Shown piece after piece: positions 1-5,590 of a stretch of 6,335 nt of DNA; position 1 is the first letter of the stretch, and each line of letters opens with the position of its first letter. Source of the DNA: Parvularculaceae bacterium (GTDB taxonomy: Bacteria; Pseudomonadota; Alphaproteobacteria; Caulobacterales; Parvularculaceae); NCBI GenBank assembly GCA_027080545.1, contig JALWRV010000202.1, positions 1 through 6,335 on the forward strand, given 5' to 3'. The position numbers were made by a program, and so were the translations under genes. The notes beneath the pieces are model-generated. The model was not told the origin of the DNA, did no database searches, and saw only the letters and a program-made list of their open reading frames with translations.

Positions 1-600
1 TTGTTTTCCTATTTTTTGATGATGTTCGCACAAAATTCCTTCCCCGCCATCTGGGCCTATTTTACGGAAGAAAAATTCAACTGGAATGCCAGCCAAATCG
101 GCTATTCCCTCGGCTTTGTCGGCCTATTAAGTGTGATGGTGCAAGGGGGGTTGGTGCGCCTGCTCATGCCTAAAATTGGTGAAGTGCGGGGCATCTTGAT
201 TGGCTCCACCGCCATGATCATCGCGCTTATGGGCTATGCGTTGATGACACCGTCTGGTTCTTGGGTCTATTTTTGGATTGTCATCGGTTCAGTTTCCGCC
301 TTTACCATGCCCTCCATGCAAGCGATCATGTCGAAAGTCATTCCGCCAAATGAACAGGGCGAATTACAAGGGGCAATTGCGACTTTGATGAGCCTCACCC
401 TGATGACATCCCCTTTTCTCATGGCGCAAATCTTTGCGCATTTTACCCGCCACGAAGTCGGTGCCACCTATTTTCCCGGCGCTCCCTTTTTACTGGCGTC
501 TCTTCTGGTCACCATCAGCCTGATACCCATCATCCTGCTATTGCCGCGCATCGAAAAAGCTGCCCCCAACGCGCCCGAAGCCGAAGATGTGAAACTTTAA
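1..600 (+). CDS. TCR/Tet-type MFS transporter, C-terminal half (5' partial)
   Basis: This is the last 199 codons of a major facilitator superfamily drug:proton antiporter of the tetracycline-resistance (TCR/Tet) type, an inner-membrane efflux protein. The frame is open to the left edge, and family members are about 400 residues, so the N-terminal six helices lie outside the window; the TTG at position 1 is probably an internal Leu codon. Visible are about six hydrophobic segments (TM7-12) and family-typical stretches: FPAIWAYFTEEKFNW near residues 14-28, IGYSLGFVGLL near 33-43, NEQGELQGAIATLMSLT near 117-133 and YFPGAPFLLASLL near 157-169. It ends in a short charged cytoplasmic tail. The stop codon (598-600) overlaps the stop of the convergent sugar dehydrogenase gene by 4 nt. 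Many chromosomal proteins of this subfamily have no proven substrate, so tetracycline transport should not be assumed. Family assignment is firm; substrate is unknown. Confidence 0.88.
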   Translation: MFSYFLMMFAQNSFPAIWAYFTEEKFNWNASQIGYSLGFVGLLSVMVQGGLVRLLMPKIGEVRGILIGSTAMIIALMGYALMTPSGSWVYFWIVIGSVSAFTMPSMQAIMSKVIPPNEQGELQGAIATLMSLTLMTSPFLMAQIFAHFTRHEVGATYFPGAPFLLASLLVTISLIPIILLLPRIEKAAPNAPEAEDVKL

Positions 601-1832
601 TCAGCCAGATCCAGACGGAAAATTTTGCCTTTAATTGAGACGATGTAAAGTTCTCCGTCCCCATCAAGGCCAAAGCTGGAAATTAGATCGACCCGGCCAA
701 TCCTGTCTTCCCATGCCTGCTGTTCGCTCACCGCGCCTTCGGCATAGACAAAGCTAAAAATACGCCCCGAACAAAAATCGCCATAAAAATAATGACCCTG
801 CAATTCGGGTATTTTTGTTCCGCGATAGACATAGCCGCCAGTGATCGAGCAGCCGGACCTAGTGGGATAGGTAAGAACCGGAAACACCAGATCACCATTG
901 CGGCAATCCTCATCTTGATGACACGCATCCCCTTCCGCTAAGGGCCACCCTAGGTTAGCCCCACTCGACGCCGCGCCCGCCTTGATGACATCAATCTCTT
1001 CCCATGCCGATTGGCCTACATCGCCAATATAGAGAAGATCGCCATCAAAGGAAAAACGCCAGGGATTACGCATCCCATAGATCCACGCTTCTGGTGCTGG
1101 CCCCATGGGGTTTGGATTATCCGCAGGGATTTGAAAAGTCGATATGTTTGTCGGGTCAACCTCTATGCGAATGAGGGTGCCAAGGGCTGTGTCAAAATTT
1201 TGTCCATTGCGATAGCTATCATTGCCGCCACCCCCATCGCCGAAACCTGCATAAAGATATCCATCTGGACCAAAGGCGACCATGCCACCATTGTGATTAC
1301 CTGCCGGTTGATCAAGGGTATAAATCACCCGCCCACTTTCGGGGTCAAATTGGCCTGTATTTTTATCATAAATAAAAGCCTCAATGACACTGGTTAAATC
1401 GCCACTGGTGTAGGAAACAAATGCCAAACCATTTTGCAAAAAATCAGGATGCAGGGCGAGCCCCAACAGGCCCGCCTCCCCCTTATGGGTAACACGCTCC
1501 CTTATATCCAGACCAACACGCTGTTGCCCCTTTTGCAAAATGATAATCCGCCCAACCTGTTCCACGATAAAGAGCTTGTCATCCCCTTTCGCGGCCGTAA
1601 CAAAAAGAGGGCTTTGCAATCCCTCTGCTACAAGGGTGAGCTGCACTTTTGTGTCTGTTTTTGCTTGAGGCCTTTCCTCGAAGATCGCCGATTCCGTTGC
1701 GGGCTCAAATTTTTCTCCCGTTTTTCCCTCAGTCGGTGATGGCGCCGAACAAGCCCCCATCAAGGCCAAGAGCAAAAGGCTCAATAAAAATTTTATAGCC
1801 ATAATCTGCCTGCCCCAAAATCGCCTATCCAT
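597..1832 (-). CDS. PQQ-dependent sugar dehydrogenase (GSDH family) lipoprotein
   Basis: Glucose/sorbosone dehydrogenase family, a six-bladed beta-propeller that oxidises aldose sugars with pyrroloquinoline quinone and calcium in the periplasm. With the ATG at 1832 the protein is 411 residues. It opens with a lipoprotein signal peptide (Leu-rich core, lipobox LMGA-Cys28), then a Pro/Glu-rich linker and the propeller. Diagnostic motifs are NHNGG near 179-183 (His180 matches the catalytic base His144 of Acinetobacter soluble GDH by family analogy), FGPDGYLYAGFGDGGG near 187-202, YGMRNPWRFSFD near 253-263 with the PQQ-contacting Arg, and LYIGDVGQSAWEEID near 267-281. Cysteines at 304, 310, 328 and 354 could form disulfides. 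The start was chosen because GGAGAGGTGG sits just before it; an ATG at 1847 lacks a Shine-Dalgarno, and one at 1802 would also leave a good signal peptide. It lies 18 nt after the decarboxylase stop, so translation from a shared transcript is likely. Exact sugar is unknown. Confidence 0.9.
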   Translation of the reverse strand: MDRRFWGRQIMAIKFLLSLLLLALMGACSAPSPTEGKTGEKFEPATESAIFEERPQAKTDTKVQLTLVAEGLQSPLFVTAAKGDDKLFIVEQVGRIIILQKGQQRVGLDIRERVTHKGEAGLLGLALHPDFLQNGLAFVSYTSGDLTSVIEAFIYDKNTGQFDPESGRVIYTLDQPAGNHNGGMVAFGPDGYLYAGFGDGGGGNDSYRNGQNFDTALGTLIRIEVDPTNISTFQIPADNPNPMGPAPEAWIYGMRNPWRFSFDGDLLYIGDVGQSAWEEIDVIKAGAASSGANLGWPLAEGDACHQDEDCRNGDLVFPVLTYPTRSGCSITGGYVYRGTKIPELQGHYFYGDFCSGRIFSFVYAEGAVSEQQAWEDRIGRVDLISSFGLDGDGELYIVSIKGKIFRLDLAD

Positions 1833-1835
1833 ATT

Positions 1836-1845
1836 CCACCTCTCC
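1836..1845 (-). promoter_or_regulatory. Ribosome binding site of the sugar dehydrogenase gene
   Basis: On the minus strand GGAGAGGTGG lies about four bases before the ATG at 1832, the best Shine-Dalgarno among three candidate starts. It falls in the 18-nt gap after the upstream decarboxylase stop codon. Confidence 0.5.
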
Positions 1846-1850
1846 ATCTT

Positions 1851-2989
1851 CTATGATAGCTCACTCAGGGCCTTGGTCATATTTTGCCAGACTGCGTCTA
1901 TATCCGCATGATAATTGACCGCCACCTGTCGCACCCAAACAGCCCCTTCTATCTCAACAGTGGAAATATCCTTATCCAGAGATCGAACGATCTCCTGCAC
2001 CGAGGCCGCGCCTGCTCCATCCTTTGGCCGCCACACAGTAACCGCCGTTTCTGGCTGTTGCAAAAGTGTAAGGCGGAAATCCTCGTCAATTTTTGCCGCT
2101 AAAATGAATCTATCAGCCATGTTTTTTTCTATCCGCTGGGCTAGGCCCTCACGCCCCCACACCATGAGGTAGCCAATAAGGGTATTGCACTGGCCCCGCG
2201 TGACCCCTGCACCCCCACATTAGGGGTTGCCAAATAAGAACCGCCAAAGCTGATCAATTCCTGACTTTCCACACGCGCAAACAGAATCAGCGCCGAATCC
2301 TTGGGCTGGTAAAACCATTTATGGGCGGAAATGGCGATACTATCGGCCTGTTCGATACCGGCCAGTAAATCTCGATATTTGGTAAATTGTAACGGCCCCG
2401 CCCAAGCAGCATCCACATGAACCCATAATGCCTCGCGTCCATGCGACTCGCGCGAAAGCGGGTCAATCGCCCCGCGCCCGGTGGTGCCAGCCGTCAAGAC
2501 AAGAACAGCTTTCGACAAATCTGGCATCTGCGCCAAATCCATTCTACCCAAATCATCCACGGCTATTTGGATCAGCTCCATCCCCAAAATATGCGCCGCC
2601 TTGGCCACCGAGAGATGCGCCTCTGCCGAGGTAACAATTGTTTGAGCCCCCGCTTCGCGGGCACACCAAAGAGCCGTTAGATTTGCAATGGTGGAACCGC
2701 TGCACATATGCCCGGCTTCCATACCAAAGGCCGGAGCCAACCATGCCATCAAACGATCTTCCGCTTCAGTGGCAAAGGGGCTAAGCGAAGGGTGTAAAAG
2801 ATTTTGATTATATTCGGCGTTTAACCCGACCAGTCTGGCAGCGATCAATGGCGGTAACGGGTCCATATGAGCCAAGGCGGTTTGACTGCCAAGGGGCGTA
2901 GAAAGCGTGTATATTTTCTGGGCAAAAAAATCATAGACGCGATCTTCGTCTTGGCCCTGCTCGGGGAATTGATCCGGTAAAGTCGCCAT
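1851..2989 (-). pseudogene. Group II PLP-dependent decarboxylase, interrupted by a -1 frameshift
   Basis: Fold-type I pyridoxal-phosphate enzyme of the aromatic-L-amino-acid / glutamate decarboxylase family (Pyridoxal_deC), cytosolic. Frame one runs from ATG 2989 (SD AAAGGA just upstream) and terminates at 2141. It carries HMDPLPP (41-47), the SGST-x-AN cofactor loop (97-103), His125 for PLP ring stacking, HVDAAW with Asp193 for the pyridine nitrogen, and SAHKW with the Schiff-base Lys224. The remaining C-terminal domain (WGREGLAQRIEKN onward, ending in the typical VRQVAVNY segment) continues in another frame from about 2168 to 1851. Restoring one base where the minus strand reads ACCTC (expected ACCCTC, giving Ala-Thr-Leu-Met-Val-Trp-Gly) joins the two halves into about 379 residues, short for a family of roughly 450-500. 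Either a sequencing error or a recent inactivation would explain it, since both halves are well conserved. It lies 33 nt after bolA and 18 nt before the sugar dehydrogenase. Substrate cannot be told from sequence. Confidence 0.85.
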
Positions 2990-3022
2990 AGCATCCTTTC
3001 AACGCGCGTCCGGCTGCCTGCT

Positions 3023-3286
3023 TTAGCTTCCCTCCACCTCCATGGAAAAAGCATGCACCCGTTCGGCCAACTCATCCCGCAGAACGGCATTGACCATCCG
3101 TTGGCGTTCGACTCTGGATTTGCCAGTAAAAGTCTTGGCTTTGATAATCAGGTGAAAATGGCTTTCCCCTTGGGGGTGGGCCCCAGCGTGACCCGCATGG
3201 AGGTGGGATTGGTCTTGCAACTCAAGAACATCGGGGGCGAAGGCCGCTTCCAGTTTTTGGCGCATATTCTCGGCTATTTTACCCAT
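3023..3286 (-). CDS. bolA: BolA family protein
   Basis: Small cytosolic BolA/IbaG-type protein of 87 residues. BolA proteins pair with monothiol glutaredoxins to bind 2Fe-2S clusters and influence iron and stress regulation; some also bind DNA. The sequence has the family core: an N-terminal helix, the segment DQSHLHAGHAG (25-35), ESHFHLIIKAKTF (41-53), the GKSRVERQR helix-turn (55-63) and the near-invariant C-terminal His78 in VHAFSM. The usual RHR is RQR here, which I consider a tolerated variant. The ATG at 3286 is preferred because it gives the normal family N-terminus (MGKIAENMRQKLEAAF) and has GGAAAG ten bases upstream; a GTG at 3313 would add nine residues. It is first in a leftward run with the decarboxylase and sugar dehydrogenase, and is divergent from the J-domain gene 140 bp away, an arrangement I recall from other alphaproteobacteria. 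Confidence 0.92.
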   Translation of the reverse strand: MGKIAENMRQKLEAAFAPDVLELQDQSHLHAGHAGAHPQGESHFHLIIKAKTFTGKSRVERQRMVNAVLRDELAERVHAFSMEVEGS

Positions 3287-3426
3287 GAATTGACCGCTTT
3301 CCAGATTGCTCACCCTAGAACGAGGCCAAGGCGGACGGAAGGATTAGCAAAACCCGTGATAAAGCCCAATAACGCCGCAAAAGTCAAGAATTGTGCTTTG
3401 CAGCAGATGCGCCCATATAGAGATTT
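3287..3426. promoter_or_regulatory. Divergent intergenic region between bolA and the J-domain gene
   Basis: This 140-bp gap separates two divergently transcribed genes and so must hold promoters for both, unless the bolA GTG start at 3313 is used. On the plus strand TATAGA at 3416-3421 resembles a -10 box, but its best -35 (TTGTGC at 3391) is 19 bp away, and it would place the transcript start at or next to the ATG. No confident operator or terminator is visible. Confidence 0.3.
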
Positions 3427-4074
3427 ATGAGTAAAGATAGTTCCTATAAGCCCCGCTTTGGATTTGATATCCGCGCCAGCGTCACCAAAGGTTCCAAGAC
3501 CGCAAAAAAGCCTTGGAAGAAGAAGGAGGTGCGCACTTGTGACAATGAGACTTGTGACAAGCCGGCAGAGGTGCGGGCACCAAAATCGCCCAATAATATG
3601 CAGGAATTTTACTGGTTCTGCCCGACCCATGCCCGCGAACATAATAAAGCGTGGAACTATTTTGATGGCAAAACCGATGCGGAACTGAAAGCCGAGATCG
3701 AGCGGGCCCGCTATGGGGATCGCCCGACCTGGACCATGGCCAAAAATGCCAGAGCGGCAGCGGCGGCGCGCGCCTCCTTGAAAGACGGGGCGGAAATTGA
3801 CGATCAGGTCGGCATTTTTACGCAAATGCCCGGGGCCACCCCAGCCCAGGCAGGCGCCTATCGCGCAGGGCGCAAACTGACAAAATTGCAGGTCAGCGCA
3901 TTCAAAACCTTCAACCTGCCCACCAGCGCCTCCAATGCCGAACTGCGCAAACGCTATGCGGAGCTGGTGAAGCGTTTTCACCCCGACGTCAATGAAGGGG
4001 ATCGCGGTGCCGAAGAACAATTACAAGCGGTAATTAAAGCCCATTCTATCTTAAAAAAGGCTGGTTTTTGCTAG
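3427..4074 (+). CDS. J-domain protein with N-terminal Cys/His site
   Basis: A 215-residue cytosolic protein with a C-terminal J domain, predicted to stimulate the ATPase of a DnaK-type Hsp70. The J domain covers about residues 157-213: it starts FKTFNLPTSASNAELRKRY and contains the essential HPD triad at 185-187 followed by VNEGDRGAEEQ. The N-terminus is Lys-rich (about 1-35). It is followed by a possible zinc site, Cys38, Cys43, Cys65 and His68 (His72 nearby), in the pattern C-x4-C ... FC-P-T-H. The central part is Ala- and charge-rich. The order differs from classical DnaJ, which has the J domain first, so this is a type III J-protein and should not be named dnaJ. I recall such proteins beside bolA and cobS in alphaproteobacteria. 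Its client is unknown; a role with CobS is only suggested by position. ATG 3427 has a poor Shine-Dalgarno (GAGA three bases upstream), but no better start is visible. Confidence 0.85.
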   Translation: MSKDSSYKPRFGFDIRASVTKGSKTAKKPWKKKEVRTCDNETCDKPAEVRAPKSPNNMQEFYWFCPTHAREHNKAWNYFDGKTDAELKAEIERARYGDRPTWTMAKNARAAAAARASLKDGAEIDDQVGIFTQMPGATPAQAGAYRAGRKLTKLQVSAFKTFNLPTSASNAELRKRYAELVKRFHPDVNEGDRGAEEQLQAVIKAHSILKKAGFC

Positions 4075-4184
4075 GCTAGAGACCAACGGCCCACTGCCAT
4101 TTCCATCGCCATAGCATTGCTTTTTAACCCCAATTCGGCTCAAAGTGCACCCCATGCAACACCCCAAAAATGAAAGACAATAAA

Positions 4185-5183
4185 ATGAGTTCTCTGGCCC
4201 TGTCACAAGATGCCCAATTTCCGAACAAGCCGGAAAAAACAATCTCGGCCAAAGAGCTTTTCGGTATTCCAACCGACATGAAAGTACCGGCCTTCGCCGA
4301 GGCCAATGAATATGTGCCACCAATCGATGAGACCTATCGCTTTGATCCGGAAACCACCATGGCCATTTTGGCTGGCTTTGCCCATAATCGACGGGTGATG
4401 GTGCAAGGCTATCACGGCACCGGCAAATCCACCCATATCGAACAGATTGCGGCACGCCTGAACTGGCCCTGTATCCGGGTCAATCTCGATAGCCATGTGA
4501 GCCGCATTGATTTGATCGGCAAAGACGCCATCATTGTTGAGAATGGCAAACAAATTACCGCCTTCAAGGAAGGCATGTTGCCCTGGGCGTTTCAACGGCC
4601 TGTGGCGCTGGTATTTGATGAATATGATGCCGGTCGCCCCGACGTAATGTTCGTCATTCAACGGGTGTTGGAAGCCGAGGGCCGTCTGACCCTGCTCGAT
4701 CAAAATAAGGTGCTAACCCCGAACCCCTATTTTCGTCTCTTTGCCACCACCAACACGATCGGCCTAGGAGACACAACCGGGCTTTATCATGGTACCCAAC
4801 AAATCAATCAGGGACAGATGGACCGCTGGTCAATCGTCACCACCTTGAACTATCTGGAGAGAAAAGAAGAGGCCGCCATTGTGTTGGCCAAACTGCCCTC
4901 CTATCAAAATGAAGAGGGAGAAAAAACCATCGATTCCATGGTTCGGGTTGCCGATATGACCCGCAATGCTTTTATGAATGGTGACATTTCGACCGTCATG
5001 TCACCGCGCACCGTTATCAACTGGGCGCAAAATGCGGAAATTTTCGACGATCTTGGTTATGCGTTCCGCGTGACGTTTTTGAACAAGTGTGACGAGCTGG
5101 AGCGCCCGAGCGTGGCAGAATTTTTCCAACGCGCCTTTGGTCAAGACCTACCCGAAGCAGCGCATTTGGTTGATGTTGCCTAA
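4185..5183 (+). CDS. cobS: Cobaltochelatase subunit CobS (AAA+ ATPase)
   Basis: CobS is the AAA+ motor of the aerobic CobNST chelatase, which inserts Co2+ into hydrogenobyrinic acid a,c-diamide during cobalamin synthesis (EC 6.6.1.2). With the ATG at 4185 it is 332 residues, matching what I recall for Pseudomonas denitrificans CobS. Visible are the N-terminal segment SAKELFGIPTDMKVPAF, Walker A GYHGTGKST (75-83, Lys81), NLDSHVSRIDLIGKDAI, Walker B LVFDEYDAG (Asp145, Glu146), sensor 1 FATTNT (Asn190), GLGDTTGLYHGTQQINQ, QMDRWS with a candidate Arg finger, and MSPRTVINWA with the sensor-2 Arg. All catalytic motifs are intact. An in-frame ATG at 4170 would add five residues; neither start has a good Shine-Dalgarno, though GAAAGA precedes 4185. 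It lies 110 bp after the J-domain gene. Downstream, instead of cobT, is a convergent small gene 12 bp away. I found no cobalamin riboswitch in the leader. Confidence 0.95.
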   Translation: MSSLALSQDAQFPNKPEKTISAKELFGIPTDMKVPAFAEANEYVPPIDETYRFDPETTMAILAGFAHNRRVMVQGYHGTGKSTHIEQIAARLNWPCIRVNLDSHVSRIDLIGKDAIIVENGKQITAFKEGMLPWAFQRPVALVFDEYDAGRPDVMFVIQRVLEAEGRLTLLDQNKVLTPNPYFRLFATTNTIGLGDTTGLYHGTQQINQGQMDRWSIVTTLNYLERKEEAAIVLAKLPSYQNEEGEKTIDSMVRVADMTRNAFMNGDISTVMSPRTVINWAQNAEIFDDLGYAFRVTFLNKCDELERPSVAEFFQRAFGQDLPEAAHLVDVA

Positions 5184-5192
5184 GCGGCTTGG

Positions 5193-5214
5193 CATCTATT
5201 GTGCGAAATAGATG
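5193..5214. repeat. 8-bp inverted repeat between convergent cobS and small gene
   Basis: CATCTATT and AATAGATG form a perfect 8-bp stem around a 6-base loop, starting ten bases after the cobS stop. It overlaps the last codons and stop of the convergent small gene. It could help end or stabilise the cobS transcript, but it is AT-rich and has no T-run on either strand, so it is not a classical intrinsic terminator. Confidence 0.35.
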
Positions 5215-5351
5215 ATGGCGGGAATGATGGCGATAGCCATGACAAAAAGCGTTCCCAAAAAACCGAAGATTTTGCAAGCCTCGTCGCGGTCTGCCTGACC
5301 GTGAGCGGCGCGGGCATAGAGGGCTCCATTTGCGAATGATTTCTTAGCCAT
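5196..5351 (-). CDS. Small single-pass membrane protein, unknown function
   Basis: A 51-residue protein I do not recognise. The first half is polar and basic with an acidic patch (DRDE, 21-24), followed by Cys26. A hydrophobic helix of about 22 residues (28-49, IFGFLGTLFVMAIAIIPAIIYF) then reaches almost to the C-terminus, so it should sit in the inner membrane as a tail-anchored type. Support for a real gene is a good Shine-Dalgarno (GGAAGGA) eight bases before the ATG at 5351, the clean membrane segment, and a position filling the gap between cobS and the lactamase upstream region. The longer open frame back to 5429 has no such site. It converges on cobS with 12 bp between stops. A perfect inverted repeat lies just upstream of its ribosome binding site. 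Confidence 0.6.
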   Translation of the reverse strand: MAKKSFANGALYARAAHGQADRDEACKIFGFLGTLFVMAIAIIPAIIYFAQ

Positions 5352-5590
5352 GATGTGGTTCCTTCCCTTTGTGGTTAATGACACTTTAACCATAGGCTTC
5401 CTGCCAAATAGGGCTGTGATGGGCGTCACTATTCTGAAATTTTATTTGAAATCTAGTAAAAACCTGGCTTTTAGTGTCGAATCTGGAATCTAGAAAAGAT
5501 AGTAAGTTTGCCTAGGCTCTCTTGGATGGCCTTCCAAAATACGAAGATCTGCGCTTGAAGTGCCTCGGTAGAATCGCTACGAATCACTCC
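5352..5590. promoter_or_regulatory. Divergent upstream region with a GANTC cluster
   Basis: These 239 bp lie between the leftward small gene and the rightward metallo-beta-lactamase gene and must carry promoters for both. The stretch around 5430-5510 is visibly AT-rich. Four GAATC words (5479, 5486, 5571, 5581) fit GANTC, the CcrM methyltransferase site of alphaproteobacteria. The first two are a tandem 7-mer (GAATCTG, GAATCTA) and the last two a tandem 10-mer with 8 of 10 matches, ending at the lactamase start codon. An 8-bp palindrome GCCTAGGC lies at 5510-5517. A TTGAAA at 5446 resembles a -35 box, but no convincing -10 follows at normal spacing. Regulation by methylation is inference. Confidence 0.4.
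5372..5392. repeat. Perfect 7-7-7 inverted repeat upstream of the small membrane protein gene
   Basis: TGGTTAA and TTAACCA are exact inverted copies separated by seven bases, 20 bp upstream of the small gene's ATG. Two further outward pairs (G-T wobble and T-A) could extend the stem. The symmetry suits a dimeric regulator binding site. Alternatively, if transcription of the small gene starts further out, it would form a leader hairpin just before the ribosome binding site. Confidence 0.35.

Noticed and set aside
1851..2165. A separate 104-residue gene starting at the ATG at 2165.
   Set aside because: Its sequence is the C-terminal domain of the PLP decarboxylase, and the apparent start is just the Met after the frameshift; no Shine-Dalgarno precedes it.
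2141..2170. Programmed -1 frameshifting in the decarboxylase, using the T-GGG-GGC run.
   Set aside because: The run is not a canonical slippery heptamer, I see no downstream stem, and a one-base restoration gives a better family junction than slippage would.
3310..4020. A 236-codon open frame on the minus strand opposite the J-domain gene.
   Set aside because: It lies wholly antisense to a well-supported J-domain gene, has no recognisable family motifs, and its hydrophobic, Cys- and Gly-rich composition is what the complement of this coding sequence would give.
4075..4184. A cobalamin riboswitch or leader peptide (a 9-codon frame from ATG 4154) before cobS.
   Set aside because: The 110-bp gap is short for a B12 riboswitch and the B12-box consensus is not matched; the tiny frame has no Shine-Dalgarno and no suggestive residues.
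4203..4703. A 166-codon minus-strand open frame inside cobS.
   Set aside because: cobS is complete with all AAA+ motifs on the plus strand; the antisense frame has no family signature or start signal.
5446..5474. A sigma70 promoter for the lactamase (TTGAAA at 5446, then TTTTAG 17 bp later).
   Set aside because: The -35 is good, but the -10 matches only three of six consensus bases, so it cannot be called from sequence alone.
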